From the NCBI GenBank assembly GCA_963731665.1, contig CAVSWP010000003.1, forward strand, positions 326,821 to 390,820: a stretch of 64,000 bases of DNA, given 5' to 3'. Both the position numbers and the translations under genes were made by a program. Positions 8,913-16,484 of the stretch are shown piece by piece. Source of the stretch: Chersky-840 sp035604715. GTDB taxonomy: Bacteria > Actinomycetota > Acidimicrobiia > Acidimicrobiales > UBA8190. How positions within the stretch are numbered: the first letter of the stretch is position 1; every line of letters starts with the position of its first letter. The notes beneath the pieces were generated by a model. It was not told the origin of the DNA. It ran no database searches and was given only the letters and a program-made list of their open reading frames with translations.

Positions 8913-9701
8913 GTGAGCACCGAGACAATCATCGTGGACCGTGACGACGGCGTCGTGACCGTCACCTTGAACCGCCCGGAGCGCAAGAACGCCGGGAACG
9001 GCCTCATGTGGCAGGAGCTGCTCGACACCTTCTCCGAAGTCGGTCGCCGGCGCGAGGACCGCGTCGTGGTCGTGACCGGCGCCGGCGGGGCGTTCTGCTC
9101 CGGAGCCGACATCTCCGACCCCCGGGGGGTGAGCGGGGATCCCGCGGACCCCCACATCGTGCGCATGCGGTTCTTCGGGCAGGTGATGCTGGCGCTGCAC
9201 CAGCTGCCCAAGCCCACCATCGCCAAGATCCGGGGCATCGCCGCCGGGGCGGGTATGAGCTTCGCCCTCGGATGCGACCTCACGGTGGCGTCCGACAACG
9301 CCCGGTTCTCGGAGATCTTCGCCAAACGGGGGCTCTCGGTCGACGGCGGCTCCTCGTGGTTGTTGCCCCGGCTGGTGGGACTGCACAAAGCGAAGGAGCT
9401 GGCCTACTTCGCCGACATTTTGTCCGCCGAGGAGGCCGCCGCCTATGGCCTGCTCAACCGCGTGGTGCCCGACGGCGAGCTCGACGCCTTCGTGGACGAC
9501 TGGGCCCGACGTCTGGCCCAGGGCCCGCCCCTGGCGTTGGCGATGACCAAGACTCTTCTCGACAACTCCATGTCGGTGACGATGACGCAGGCCCTCGAGG
9601 ACGAGGCCCGCTGCCAGACGATCAACTTCTACAGCGAGGACACCGCCGAAGCCATGCGGGCCTTCGCCGAGAAGCGGGATCCGAGGTTCAAGGGTCGTTG
9701 A
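8913..9701 (+). CDS. Enoyl-CoA hydratase/isomerase family protein
   Basis: Crotonase-fold protein of 262 residues, probably hydrating or isomerising acyl-CoA. The CoA-binding/oxyanion region GAGGAFCSGADISD and the second oxyanion loop IRGIAAGAGMSFALGCDL are present. The catalytic Glu of the second site is replaced in RGLSVDGGSSWLL (Asp-Gly), as in many crotonases with other activities, so the exact reaction is open. A TAGGGT hexamer at 8901-8906 precedes GTG 8913 by six bases without a Shine-Dalgarno sequence: leaderless start. The next gene starts inside its stop (TTGA). Confidence 0.9.
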   Translation: MSTETIIVDRDDGVVTVTLNRPERKNAGNGLMWQELLDTFSEVGRRREDRVVVVTGAGGAFCSGADISDPRGVSGDPADPHIVRMRFFGQVMLALHQLPKPTIAKIRGIAAGAGMSFALGCDLTVASDNARFSEIFAKRGLSVDGGSSWLLPRLVGLHKAKELAYFADILSAEEAAAYGLLNRVVPDGELDAFVDDWARRLAQGPPLALAMTKTLLDNSMSVTMTQALEDEARCQTINFYSEDTAEAMRAFAEKRDPRFKGR

Positions 9702-10192
9702 GGGCGACGCGTGTCCTGTGGGTCGTGCTGCTCGCGGTTCCGGCGAGCGCCTGCGGGCAGGGCAGCGGACAGGTGGTGGGGGTCGGCACCAACGGGGCGC
9801 CCACCACGGGCCCGGGCGGCCCGGGCTACATGGTGCAGTCGCACACCGTCGGGAGCCTCGGCACCGTGCTCGTCGACGGCTACGGGCTGACGCTGTATCT
9901 CTTCGTCCCCGACCACCATGCCGGGCGCTCGACGTGCAGCGGGTACTGCGCCACCCAGTGGCCACCGGTCACCCTGCCGTCGGGGGTGACCACGCCGGTG
10001 ATCGGCGGCAGCGTCGACCGGGCCCTGGTCGGGACCACCCGGCGCGGCACCGCCCTCCAGGTCACCTACGACGGGTGGCCTCTGTACCGGTGGATCGGGG
10101 ACACCGCCTCCGGACAGGCGACGGGCGAGGGCCTGCGGAACTCCGGAGGTCTGTGGTACGCCGTCGACGCCGCCGGCCAGCCCGTCCATTGA
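9698..10192 (+). CDS. Secreted-repeat lipoprotein (Lipoprotein_15 type)
   Basis: 164 residues: a hydrophobic signal peptide (VLWVVLLAVPASAC) with a weak lipobox ASAC, a Gly/Thr-rich linker, then two copies of the secreted repeat PF03640, recognisable from GYGLTLYLFVPDH, CSGYCATQWPPV and LQVTYDGWPLYRWIGD. The family is common in actinobacteria and of unknown function, probably anchored outside the membrane. TTG 9698 overlaps the preceding stop as TTGA; GTG 9725 would cut the signal peptide. Followed by another TTGA overlap. Confidence 0.85.
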   Translation: MRATRVLWVVLLAVPASACGQGSGQVVGVGTNGAPTTGPGGPGYMVQSHTVGSLGTVLVDGYGLTLYLFVPDHHAGRSTCSGYCATQWPPVTLPSGVTTPVIGGSVDRALVGTTRRGTALQVTYDGWPLYRWIGDTASGQATGEGLRNSGGLWYAVDAAGQPVH

Positions 10193-11142
10193 GCGCCGGC
10201 GCGGGCGCCCGGCGTGCTCGGCCGAGCGCGGTCGACGTGCGTGCCTGGGCGGCGCTCGTGCGCCGGGCCGGGCCCAAGCTGGCCCGCCAGACCCTGGCCG
10301 AAGCGGTGGAAGACCGCATCACGACGAGCGCCGCCAGCCTGGCCTTTCACTGGTTCCTGGCCATCTTTCCCGCCATCATCGCCGCCGTCGGCATCATCGG
10401 GATCGTGGGGTTGTCGGCGTCGCAGTTGCGCAGCCTGGTCCACGGCGTGGACGTGCTCCTCCCCGTGCAGATGTCACAGACGATCAATGAGGCGCTTCGC
10501 AACCCCGTCAAGGGCGCCGGGGGTGGGGTGGAGGTGGCGGTGGGCCTGGCCGTGGCCTTGTGGAGCGGGGTGGAAGCCATGGCCGCGCTCCAGGTGGGGT
10601 TGGACGTGGCCTTCGAGGTCGACGTCGATCGCGGCTTTCTCCAGCGGCGGCTGGTGTCGATCCCGCTTCTGGTGCTCACCGTGGTCCTGGGCGGCGCCGC
10701 CTCGGGTCTGTTGGTGTTGGGCGACCCCATCCGCGCCTTGCTCCCGTCGTCGTTCGCCCTGGCCCGGTCCACCTTCGACGCCGCCTGGGTGGCCGTCCGC
10801 TGGGCGGGAGCCCTGGCACTGGTGGTCGTGCTCCTCTCGGCGTACTACGCCATCGCCCCCAATCGGGAGAGGAGCCGCCTCCGGGGGGTGAGCCCGGGCG
10901 CGGTGGTGGCGGCGGCGGTCTGGTTGGCGGCCTCGGCGGCGTTCTCCTTCTACCTCGACAATTTCGGCCACGAGTCGCGCTCCTACGGCGCCTTCGCCGG
11001 AGTGGCCGCCCTGATGTTGTGGCTCTTCCTGACGGCGGTGGCGGTCATGGTGGGAGCCGAGCTCGACTGCGAGCTCGATCGGGACCGCACCGGCTCACCG
11101 CCCGGGGCGGCGTCACCGGTGGTGCCGTCCTCCAAGCACTGA
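10189..11142 (+). CDS. YihY/BrkB family inner-membrane protein
   Basis: 317-residue integral membrane protein of the YihY/virulence factor BrkB family, with about six transmembrane segments. Recognisable family elements are the amphipathic N-terminal helix, LAFHWFLAIFPAIIA, LSAYYAIAPNRERSRLRGVSPG and the final helix pair. Function in the family is not settled; despite the old BN name it is not an RNase. The start is TTG 10189, overlapping the lipoprotein stop as TTGA; GTG 10237 is an alternative. It forms an operon with the crotonase and lipoprotein genes. Confidence 0.88.
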   Translation: MSAGAGARRARPSAVDVRAWAALVRRAGPKLARQTLAEAVEDRITTSAASLAFHWFLAIFPAIIAAVGIIGIVGLSASQLRSLVHGVDVLLPVQMSQTINEALRNPVKGAGGGVEVAVGLAVALWSGVEAMAALQVGLDVAFEVDVDRGFLQRRLVSIPLLVLTVVLGGAASGLLVLGDPIRALLPSSFALARSTFDAAWVAVRWAGALALVVVLLSAYYAIAPNRERSRLRGVSPGAVVAAAVWLAASAAFSFYLDNFGHESRSYGAFAGVAALMLWLFLTAVAVMVGAELDCELDRDRTGSPPGAASPVVPSSKH

Positions 11143-11255
11143 CACGGCAACCTCCCGGTCATCTCCGGGGGCGAGCCCGGGTGGGCACCGATGAGTTGGG
11201 GGAACGGGCCCCGTCGGAGCATCGATGACAGACGTCGTTGTTGCATTGCAGCCGG

Positions 11256-11261
11256 TAGCAT
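11256..11261 (+). promoter_or_regulatory. TAGCAT -10 hexamer, leaderless start of the sigma factor
   Basis: TAGCAT lies eight bases before GTG 11270, the same arrangement seen at many genes in this window. It indicates transcription starting at or next to that GTG and argues against the earlier in-frame ATG 11225, which has no Shine-Dalgarno sequence. Confidence 0.5.
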
Positions 11262-11269
11262 CGACGGCC

Positions 11270-12253
11270 GTGGCCGTTCGTGAGGTGTCTCCGGCCCCTT
11301 CCGACCTGGAGCCGTTCCGACGGGAGCTGACCGGGTACTGCTACCGGATGCTGGGCTCGGGCTTCGAGGCCGAGGACGCCGTGCAGGAGACCATGCTGCG
11401 GGCGTGGCGCAACGCCGAGGGTTTCGAAGGTCGCTCGAGCGTGCGCTCGTGGCTCTACCGCATTGCCACCAATGTGTGCATCGACATGCACCGCCAGGTC
11501 CAGCGGCGGGCCCGGCCCATGGAGATGGGCCCGTCCTCGCCCCCCGACGAGGCCTATCTCGGGTCGGTGCTCCCCGAGGCGACGTGGGTGACCCCCGTCC
11601 CCGACAGCGGCGTCGCCCCCCAGGGCGCCGACCCGGCCGAGATCGCCCAGTACCGCGAGTCGATCCGTCTCGCCTTCGTCACCGCCCTGCAGCACCTGCC
11701 CGCCCGCCAACGCGCCGCCCTCATCCTGTGCGAGGTCCTGCGCTGGCAGGCGGCCGAGGTGGCCGAGCTGCTCGACGCGAGCGTGGCGGCCGTCAACAGC
11801 GCGTTGCAACGGGCGCGCGCCACTCTGGGGACGGTGTCGCACGATGGGCACCCCGAGGTCCTGGACGACACCGACGCCAAGCTGCTCGAGCGCTATGTCG
11901 ACGCTTTTGAGCGCTACGACGTCGAGGCGTTGGTGATGCTGCTCCACGAAGACGCCGTCCAGTCGATGCCGCCGTTCGCCATGTGGATCCGGGGGGCAGC
12001 CGACATCGGCGTGTGGATGGTCCAGCCCGGGCCGAGCGCATGCCGAGGGTCCCGGCTCGTGCCCACGTCGGCCAACGGCTGCCCGGCCTTCGGGCAGTAC
12101 CGGCCCGATCCGGCCGGCGGGTACGCCCCGTGGGCGCTGCAGGTGCTCGAGATCTCCGGCGGGAAGATCACGGGGATGAGCCTCTTCTTGGACTTCTTGG
12201 ACCCCGTTCGACTCTTCCCCCAGTTCGGCCTGCCCCTCCACCTCGACACTTGA
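11270..12253 (+). CDS. ECF RNA polymerase sigma factor with C-terminal SnoaL-like domain
   Basis: 327 residues: sigma region 2 (LTGYCYRMLGSGFEAEDAVQ...RSWLYRIATNVCIDMHR), region 4 (LQHLPARQRAALILCEVLRW...VNSALQRAR), then about 120 residues of SnoaL/NTF2-like domain (LERYVDAFERYDVEALVMLL). This layout is that of the SigG/SigJ-like ECF groups, where the extra domain controls activity and no classical anti-sigma factor is needed; none is seen here. An earlier in-frame ATG at 11225 exists. The downstream VOC protein, with its own strong ribosome binding site, is a plausible target or partner. Confidence 0.88.
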   Translation: MAVREVSPAPSDLEPFRRELTGYCYRMLGSGFEAEDAVQETMLRAWRNAEGFEGRSSVRSWLYRIATNVCIDMHRQVQRRARPMEMGPSSPPDEAYLGSVLPEATWVTPVPDSGVAPQGADPAEIAQYRESIRLAFVTALQHLPARQRAALILCEVLRWQAAEVAELLDASVAAVNSALQRARATLGTVSHDGHPEVLDDTDAKLLERYVDAFERYDVEALVMLLHEDAVQSMPPFAMWIRGAADIGVWMVQPGPSACRGSRLVPTSANGCPAFGQYRPDPAGGYAPWALQVLEISGGKITGMSLFLDFLDPVRLFPQFGLPLHLDT

Positions 12254-12319
12254 GCCGATGACCCCGACAGCCCGCGATCGCCGCCACCGCGACGGATCAA
12301 CCGACAAAGGAGACACGCC

Positions 12320-13096
12320 ATGACCATCCGAGACAGCGCCCCCATCGGATCGCCTTGCTGGACCGACCTGTGGACCTCCGACGTCGAGGGCAGCCGGAGG
12401 TTCTACAGCGAGCTCTTCGGCTGGGAGGCCCTGGAGCCCAGCGCGGAGTTCGGCGGCTACTTCATGTTCACCCGCGACGGGGTCCCCGTGGCCGGTGGCA
12501 TGGGGGACATGGGCGACATGACCGCCAATAACAGCTGGAGCATCTACCTGACCACCGACGACATCGCCAAGACCATCGAGGCGGCCGAGGCGGCGGGTGC
12601 CCAGATCCTGAGCCCGTCGATGCCCGTGGCCGACCTCGGCGTCCAGGCCGTGCTCACCGATCCGACCGGTGCCCATCTCGGCGCCTGGCAGCCCGGGACG
12701 TTCCCCGGGTTCACGGTGTTGAACGAGCCGGGATCCCCGAGCTGGTTCGAGCTGCACACGCGGGACCACGCCGGGGCCGTCGCCTTCTACCGTTCGGTGT
12801 TCCACTGGGACGTCAAGATCGAGGGCGACAGCGACGAGTTCCGCTACACGACCATGCGCGACCCCAGCGGCGAAGGGGAGCTGGCGGGGATCATGGACGC
12901 CTCGGCCTTTCTCCCCGAAGGCGTTCCCGCCCACTGGTCCACGTACTGGGAGGTCGAGGACATGGGCGACACCGTCGCCAAGGTCAAGGCCCTGGGCGGC
13001 TCGGTGGTGGTGGAAGACACCAACACCCCTTACGGTCGCCTGGCCACCGTGACCGACCCCGCCGGCGCCCACTTCAAACTGCGCACTCCCATTTGA
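12320..13096 (+). CDS. Two-domain VOC (glyoxalase/bleomycin resistance fold) protein
   Basis: 258 residues forming two tandem VOC domains, the second starting near SWFELHTRDHAGAVAFYRSV. The pattern CWTDLWTSDVEGSRRFYSELFGW at the start is typical of actinobacterial glyoxalase-like proteins encoded next to ECF sigma genes. The substrate is unknown. ATG 12320 has a clear AAAGGAGA Shine-Dalgarno sequence, unlike most genes around it. It ends the GC-rich block; the following 3.4 kb is less GC-rich and gene-poor. Confidence 0.88.
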   Translation: MTIRDSAPIGSPCWTDLWTSDVEGSRRFYSELFGWEALEPSAEFGGYFMFTRDGVPVAGGMGDMGDMTANNSWSIYLTTDDIAKTIEAAEAAGAQILSPSMPVADLGVQAVLTDPTGAHLGAWQPGTFPGFTVLNEPGSPSWFELHTRDHAGAVAFYRSVFHWDVKIEGDSDEFRYTTMRDPSGEGELAGIMDASAFLPEGVPAHWSTYWEVEDMGDTVAKVKALGGSVVVEDTNTPYGRLATVTDPAGAHFKLRTPI

Positions 13097-13290
13097 CCCG
13101 TTTCGTATGTCACGGAGTCTGCCAACCCCGGCAGTCACCGATGACACAATCTGTCGAAGCCTCCGCGCGCAAGTTCAAAAGGAGTCGACTTCTTGGACCC
13201 GGTGTTAGATTGCGGACGTGTTTTCGAACTGGCGATTGGTGAGCTAGGAGACGGCGATTGCCCTACTCGTCGTGGGTGTGGCGTTCCTCT

Positions 13291-13852
13291 TCATCGGAAA
13301 CCCGTCGGGTGGCAGTAGAAGATCAACATCCTCCCGCCGTCCGCGAGATACTGCCGAGCATCTCGGAAGAAGATGGTCATCGCCCGATAGCTTTCGTCCG
13401 TCATCGCCGCCTCGAGGAGGCTACGGGGACGAAACCACCGAAATGGCGGATCGAACACGATGACGTCGAAGCGCCCTTCGACCGCGGAGAACACGTTGCT
13501 CGCTCGTACTCGACTTTGTGGGCGACGCCGTTTCCCTGTGCATTCGCCCGAGCGGCTTCCACAGCCCGTGGGTTGATGTCCACGGCGAGGACTTGCGCCC
13601 CCTTCGTGGCGGCGAGGATGGCGTTGACGCCGCTACCGGTGCCCATGTCCAGCACGCGCTCGCCCTCGTTCACTCTGTGAGAACCGCCTCACCCAAGTGA
13701 TGTGACATCGGCGTGATCGGCATGACATCGGGTGGGACCGTCAAAGTGATGCCCAGGTACTCGAACACATGGTCGGTGGCGGCATCGGCCACGCCCTCGG
13801 CATAGGCCCGCTCGTGCCACCTACGGATCTGTTCGACGTACTCTTGGGGCAT
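13291..13852 (-). pseudogene. Decayed class I SAM-dependent methyltransferase (MTS/PF05175 type)
   Basis: Three reading frames of the minus strand together spell one methyltransferase. Frame 1 from ATG 13852 gives MPQEYVEQIRRWHERAYAEG through PITPMSHHLGEAVLTE and stops at 13670. Frame 2 continues from 13673 with RVLDMGTGSGVNAILAA and VLAVDINPRAVEAAR. Frame 3 from about 13494 continues with GRFDVIVFDPPFRW (catalytic NPPY-like motif) and ends early after GRMLIF at 13291. Each junction is repaired by one inserted base, and the C-terminal strand is lost. This is either a dead gene or two consensus indel errors plus a truncation. Confidence 0.75.
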
Positions 13853-14185
13853 CGGTGGCACTCGTTGCTGTGGCCGGAGTCGGGACCCATGGCCAGATGA
13901 TGCTTCAGCGAGGTGGTGATCCGCTCGTCCCTGTCTGGCCCTCAGTTGACCACATCCCTCCTCAAGGTGCTCATCACGGGATAGCCGCACCGTCGCGTTC
14001 CGACCTCGCCACCGACCTCGACGGACGACTTCGCTGCTCCTCCACAGGCGCAAAAAGAGCAGATCAGCGAGGATGTGCGTCCCGCCACGAGGTCGCTCCC
14101 GGCTGACCGGATCCCACCGGGATCCCACGCAGCGGAATACGCCGCCATCAGTTACCCTGATGGGCGACGGGGGGCGATCGAGTCC

Positions 14186-15163
14186 ATGACACGAATTCGA
14201 CGACTACATCGAAATAAGGCGATTCCTAAAGGGATAAAGCGCGCCGCAGTTGCCGGAGCAATAGGTCTGAGCAGCGCGGGTATCACGCTATTGTCGTCGG
14301 CCCCTGGCGTCAGCGCAGATCCTCCGGACTGTGCTCCCTCGTCTGTCTCAGTGTCTCCCGATACTACGATGAACAACCTCTTTGCGAACTATGGAAATAC
14401 CGGCAATGATGTCGCCGGGCTACATTGGGCGGCGGGGGACGGGATATCCTCCGTTGCATTGCCAGATGGCAATACGGCTTGGTTCTTTGCAGACACCTAT
14501 TTGGGGAAAGTGGCACCGACCGGTCATATCGTCAAGAAGCCGACCGACTTCGTACATAACTCGATAGTCATACAAGATGGCAATACGCTGACTCAAACCT
14601 TGTACTATGCCAATCACGGAAAGAAGCCGCTAGCCTTTATCAATCCATCCCCCAAGTTGAATGCACTGACCGCCCTCAACTTTGGGTATTGGCCGGTTTC
14701 AGAATCTGTATCAGGAAACACTCTGAACGTGGTTTACACGGAAGAAAGATTTACTCGAGGCCCATTCCACTTCACATATCTAAAGACCGTCGTTGCCTCC
14801 TTTTCGCTGCCTGATTTCCAGCTTCTGAGCGTCGTTCCCTCTACAGCCTCGACAAGTTCAGACGTCTATGAACTGCACAACACGTTCGTGGCCGTGACCA
14901 TGGCACCTGATGGCAAAATCGATGCCTCCTACTCATGCGGCGCAACAGGGCCATTCTCAAACGAGCAGCTGATCTATACAACTCCTGAGCAGCAGCAATA
15001 TCCTGCTCAGGACGGTATAATCACGTACGGGGCTACGATTCAATATGCGCTGAATTCGAACACCCTGCTCGTGACGTATGACGTGAATCCCATCAACCTT
15101 CCGCTGGTCAAGAATTCGAAGCTCTATAGACCAAAGTTTCTCGACGTCACTTTGGGACAGTGA
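14186..15163 (+). CDS. Secreted protein, DUF5005/DUF4185-like beta-propeller (tentative)
   Basis: 325 residues with an Arg/Lys-rich N-terminus and hydrophobic signal (AAVAGAIGLSSAGITLLSSA, cleavage near VSADPP). The mature part has the strand-rich pattern AAGDGISSVALPDGNTAWFF, ADTYLG and FVHNSIVIQDG. This recalls actinobacterial extracellular proteins with sugar-hydrolase-like propellers (DUF5005/DUF4185); that assignment is by eye. No C-terminal anchor is present. Codons are visibly more AT-rich than in neighbours (AAT, ATA, TAT frequent), suggesting transfer from elsewhere. ATG 14186 is chosen because the signal peptide starts there; the frame is open back to 14075. Confidence 0.6.
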   Translation: MTRIRRLHRNKAIPKGIKRAAVAGAIGLSSAGITLLSSAPGVSADPPDCAPSSVSVSPDTTMNNLFANYGNTGNDVAGLHWAAGDGISSVALPDGNTAWFFADTYLGKVAPTGHIVKKPTDFVHNSIVIQDGNTLTQTLYYANHGKKPLAFINPSPKLNALTALNFGYWPVSESVSGNTLNVVYTEERFTRGPFHFTYLKTVVASFSLPDFQLLSVVPSTASTSSDVYELHNTFVAVTMAPDGKIDASYSCGATGPFSNEQLIYTTPEQQQYPAQDGIITYGATIQYALNSNTLLVTYDVNPINLPLVKNSKLYRPKFLDVTLGQ

Positions 15164-15262
15164 CGCTGGCTGACCGCAGTCGGCCGCCCACGTACGCCTC
15201 GGCTCTCTCTGGCATCGGACGGGCTCGTACACTACGGGCTGCCAGGCGAAGGGAGCATCGGC

Positions 15263-15631
15263 ATGGTGGAAGTGGATGTCCTTGAGAGTGCTCTGAGCCA
15301 GTGTTGGGCGGCAGAGGTCTCGGGCGCTAGTTACTACGAGGCTCTCGGTGAACGGTTCCCCGATCAGCGTCAGGAGTTCGATGTTCTCGCGTTAGTGGAG
15401 AGGACGACAAGAGACCTCATCCAGGCTGTTGCTCGAAAATACGAGGTGTCGATTGACCAGGGCGCGGCCCAACGCATCGGCATTGAAGTGGCAAAGTTGG
15501 GCAACAGCTGGCGGGAGGTCCTGGAGAACGCCTTGGCATATACGCCCGACACTTTGAGGATGTACACGAAGCTTGCGGACGTGCTGCCGGCGGACGAATC
15601 CGCTTTGGGGTCAGGCGATCGTCGAACATGA
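15263..15631 (+). CDS. Small helical protein of unknown function (ferritin-like?)
   Basis: 122 residues, predicted all-helical (SQCWAAEVSGASYYEALGER, then ALVERTTRDLIQAVARKYEV). The first helix pair resembles a ferritin-like or rubrerythrin helix but lacks clear metal-ligand E/H pairs, so it may be a degenerate ferritin-like domain. ATG 15263 follows a GAAGGGAG Shine-Dalgarno sequence by nine bases. It sits alone in the interrupted region between the secreted protein and the comM relic. No function can be given. Confidence 0.5.
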   Translation: MVEVDVLESALSQCWAAEVSGASYYEALGERFPDQRQEFDVLALVERTTRDLIQAVARKYEVSIDQGAAQRIGIEVAKLGNSWREVLENALAYTPDTLRMYTKLADVLPADESALGSGDRRT

Positions 15632-16066
15632 GTGTGCGCAGATCGTCTTGTTCGAGTCCGCCGCCACAGGTAGGGCAAACGACTGGTCTGCGATTGACGC
15701 CTTTCTAGATCGACATGATGCGCGCCGCCATTTGTGACAGGGCGCCTTGTTCGCTGGCCTGTTGTAGGACTATCGACCGACCGGAACCACGAGCATGTGG
15801 AACGCTTACGTAAGACAGCGCGCGGCGTAAGGGTTCACATCCGACGATCCATCATTGGCCACAATGCCGGGTCTGGGTCGCCCCCACGGTGGCCTGGGGC
15901 CCACTAACGGACCGAGCCAGATCACCCGCTACCGCACAAATGGCCCGCGGCAGTCCGATTGAGGCGCATTGCCCGGGTATCGATTTGGGGTCGGCTGAGT
16001 CTCGGTTGAGTTGGCCTCGTTGACCTGCGGGAAGGCAAGGGAGCGTGACTAACTACCATTCGCCCT
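15632..16066. other. Non-coding stretch, nothing recognisable
   Basis: No open frame with credible coding character and no RNA gene seen. It belongs to the gene-poor interruption between the VOC protein and comM. Confidence 0.5.
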
Positions 16067-16207
16067 CCCATCGCCATGGGGCCGCTCGTGGCGGCCGAGG
16101 TGTTGCTGTCGCGGTGCGTGGCGGGCACCGGCTTCGTGGGCGAGCTCGGCCTCGACGGGTCGGTGCGTGCTGTCTCCGGAGTTGGCTTCCTCGGTGGCCG
16201 GCATCGG
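16067..16207 (+). pseudogene. Duplicated fragment of comM
   Basis: About 140 bases repeat the interior of the intact comM gene (16731-16870) at a constant offset of 664 bases, with about 10 differences in the first 119 aligned positions and then a one-base indel. It corresponds to the comM segment PIAIGLLVAAEVLPSQ through RPVPGV. It has no start, no flanking comM sequence and is not part of an open gene. The 277 bases up to the intact comM start hold nothing else recognisable. Likely a scar of a recombination or duplication that also brought in the 13.1-16.0 kb region. Confidence 0.8.
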
Positions 16208-16484
16208 GGTTGCCATCGACGATGGGAGGCAGGTTCACGATGGGTTACGCGGGAAGGTTGTCACTGCGGTGCGTACCGGCGTCGCCTGACCGCACGTTCC
16301 ACTGTTGCTGGGAACGCCCACCCGAGTCCAGGATCACCTGGTCTCGGGCCGAACTTCAGCCGCTGATACAGCCTTGCCGTAGGTTCCCCCCCGCGTCTCG
16401 TGCGACCGGCGTTTTGTAGAACTGGTCCTCCCACCGAAGCAGCCCGTGCCCTTGTGCCCGGGCCGAGCCCAAAGGGGAGCGGTC

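Noticed and set aside
13258..13680. Plus-strand open frame of 140 codons
   Set aside because: It is the antisense shadow of the broken methyltransferase, whose conserved motifs read on the minus strand.
14186..15163. Secreted protein as an exosortase or sortase substrate
   Set aside because: Its C-terminus (KFLDVTLGQ) has no hydrophobic stretch or basic tail.
16045..16419. Plus-strand open frame of 124 codons containing the comM fragment
   Set aside because: The comM-like part reads in a different frame from this one and the rest matches nothing; it is treated as a relic.
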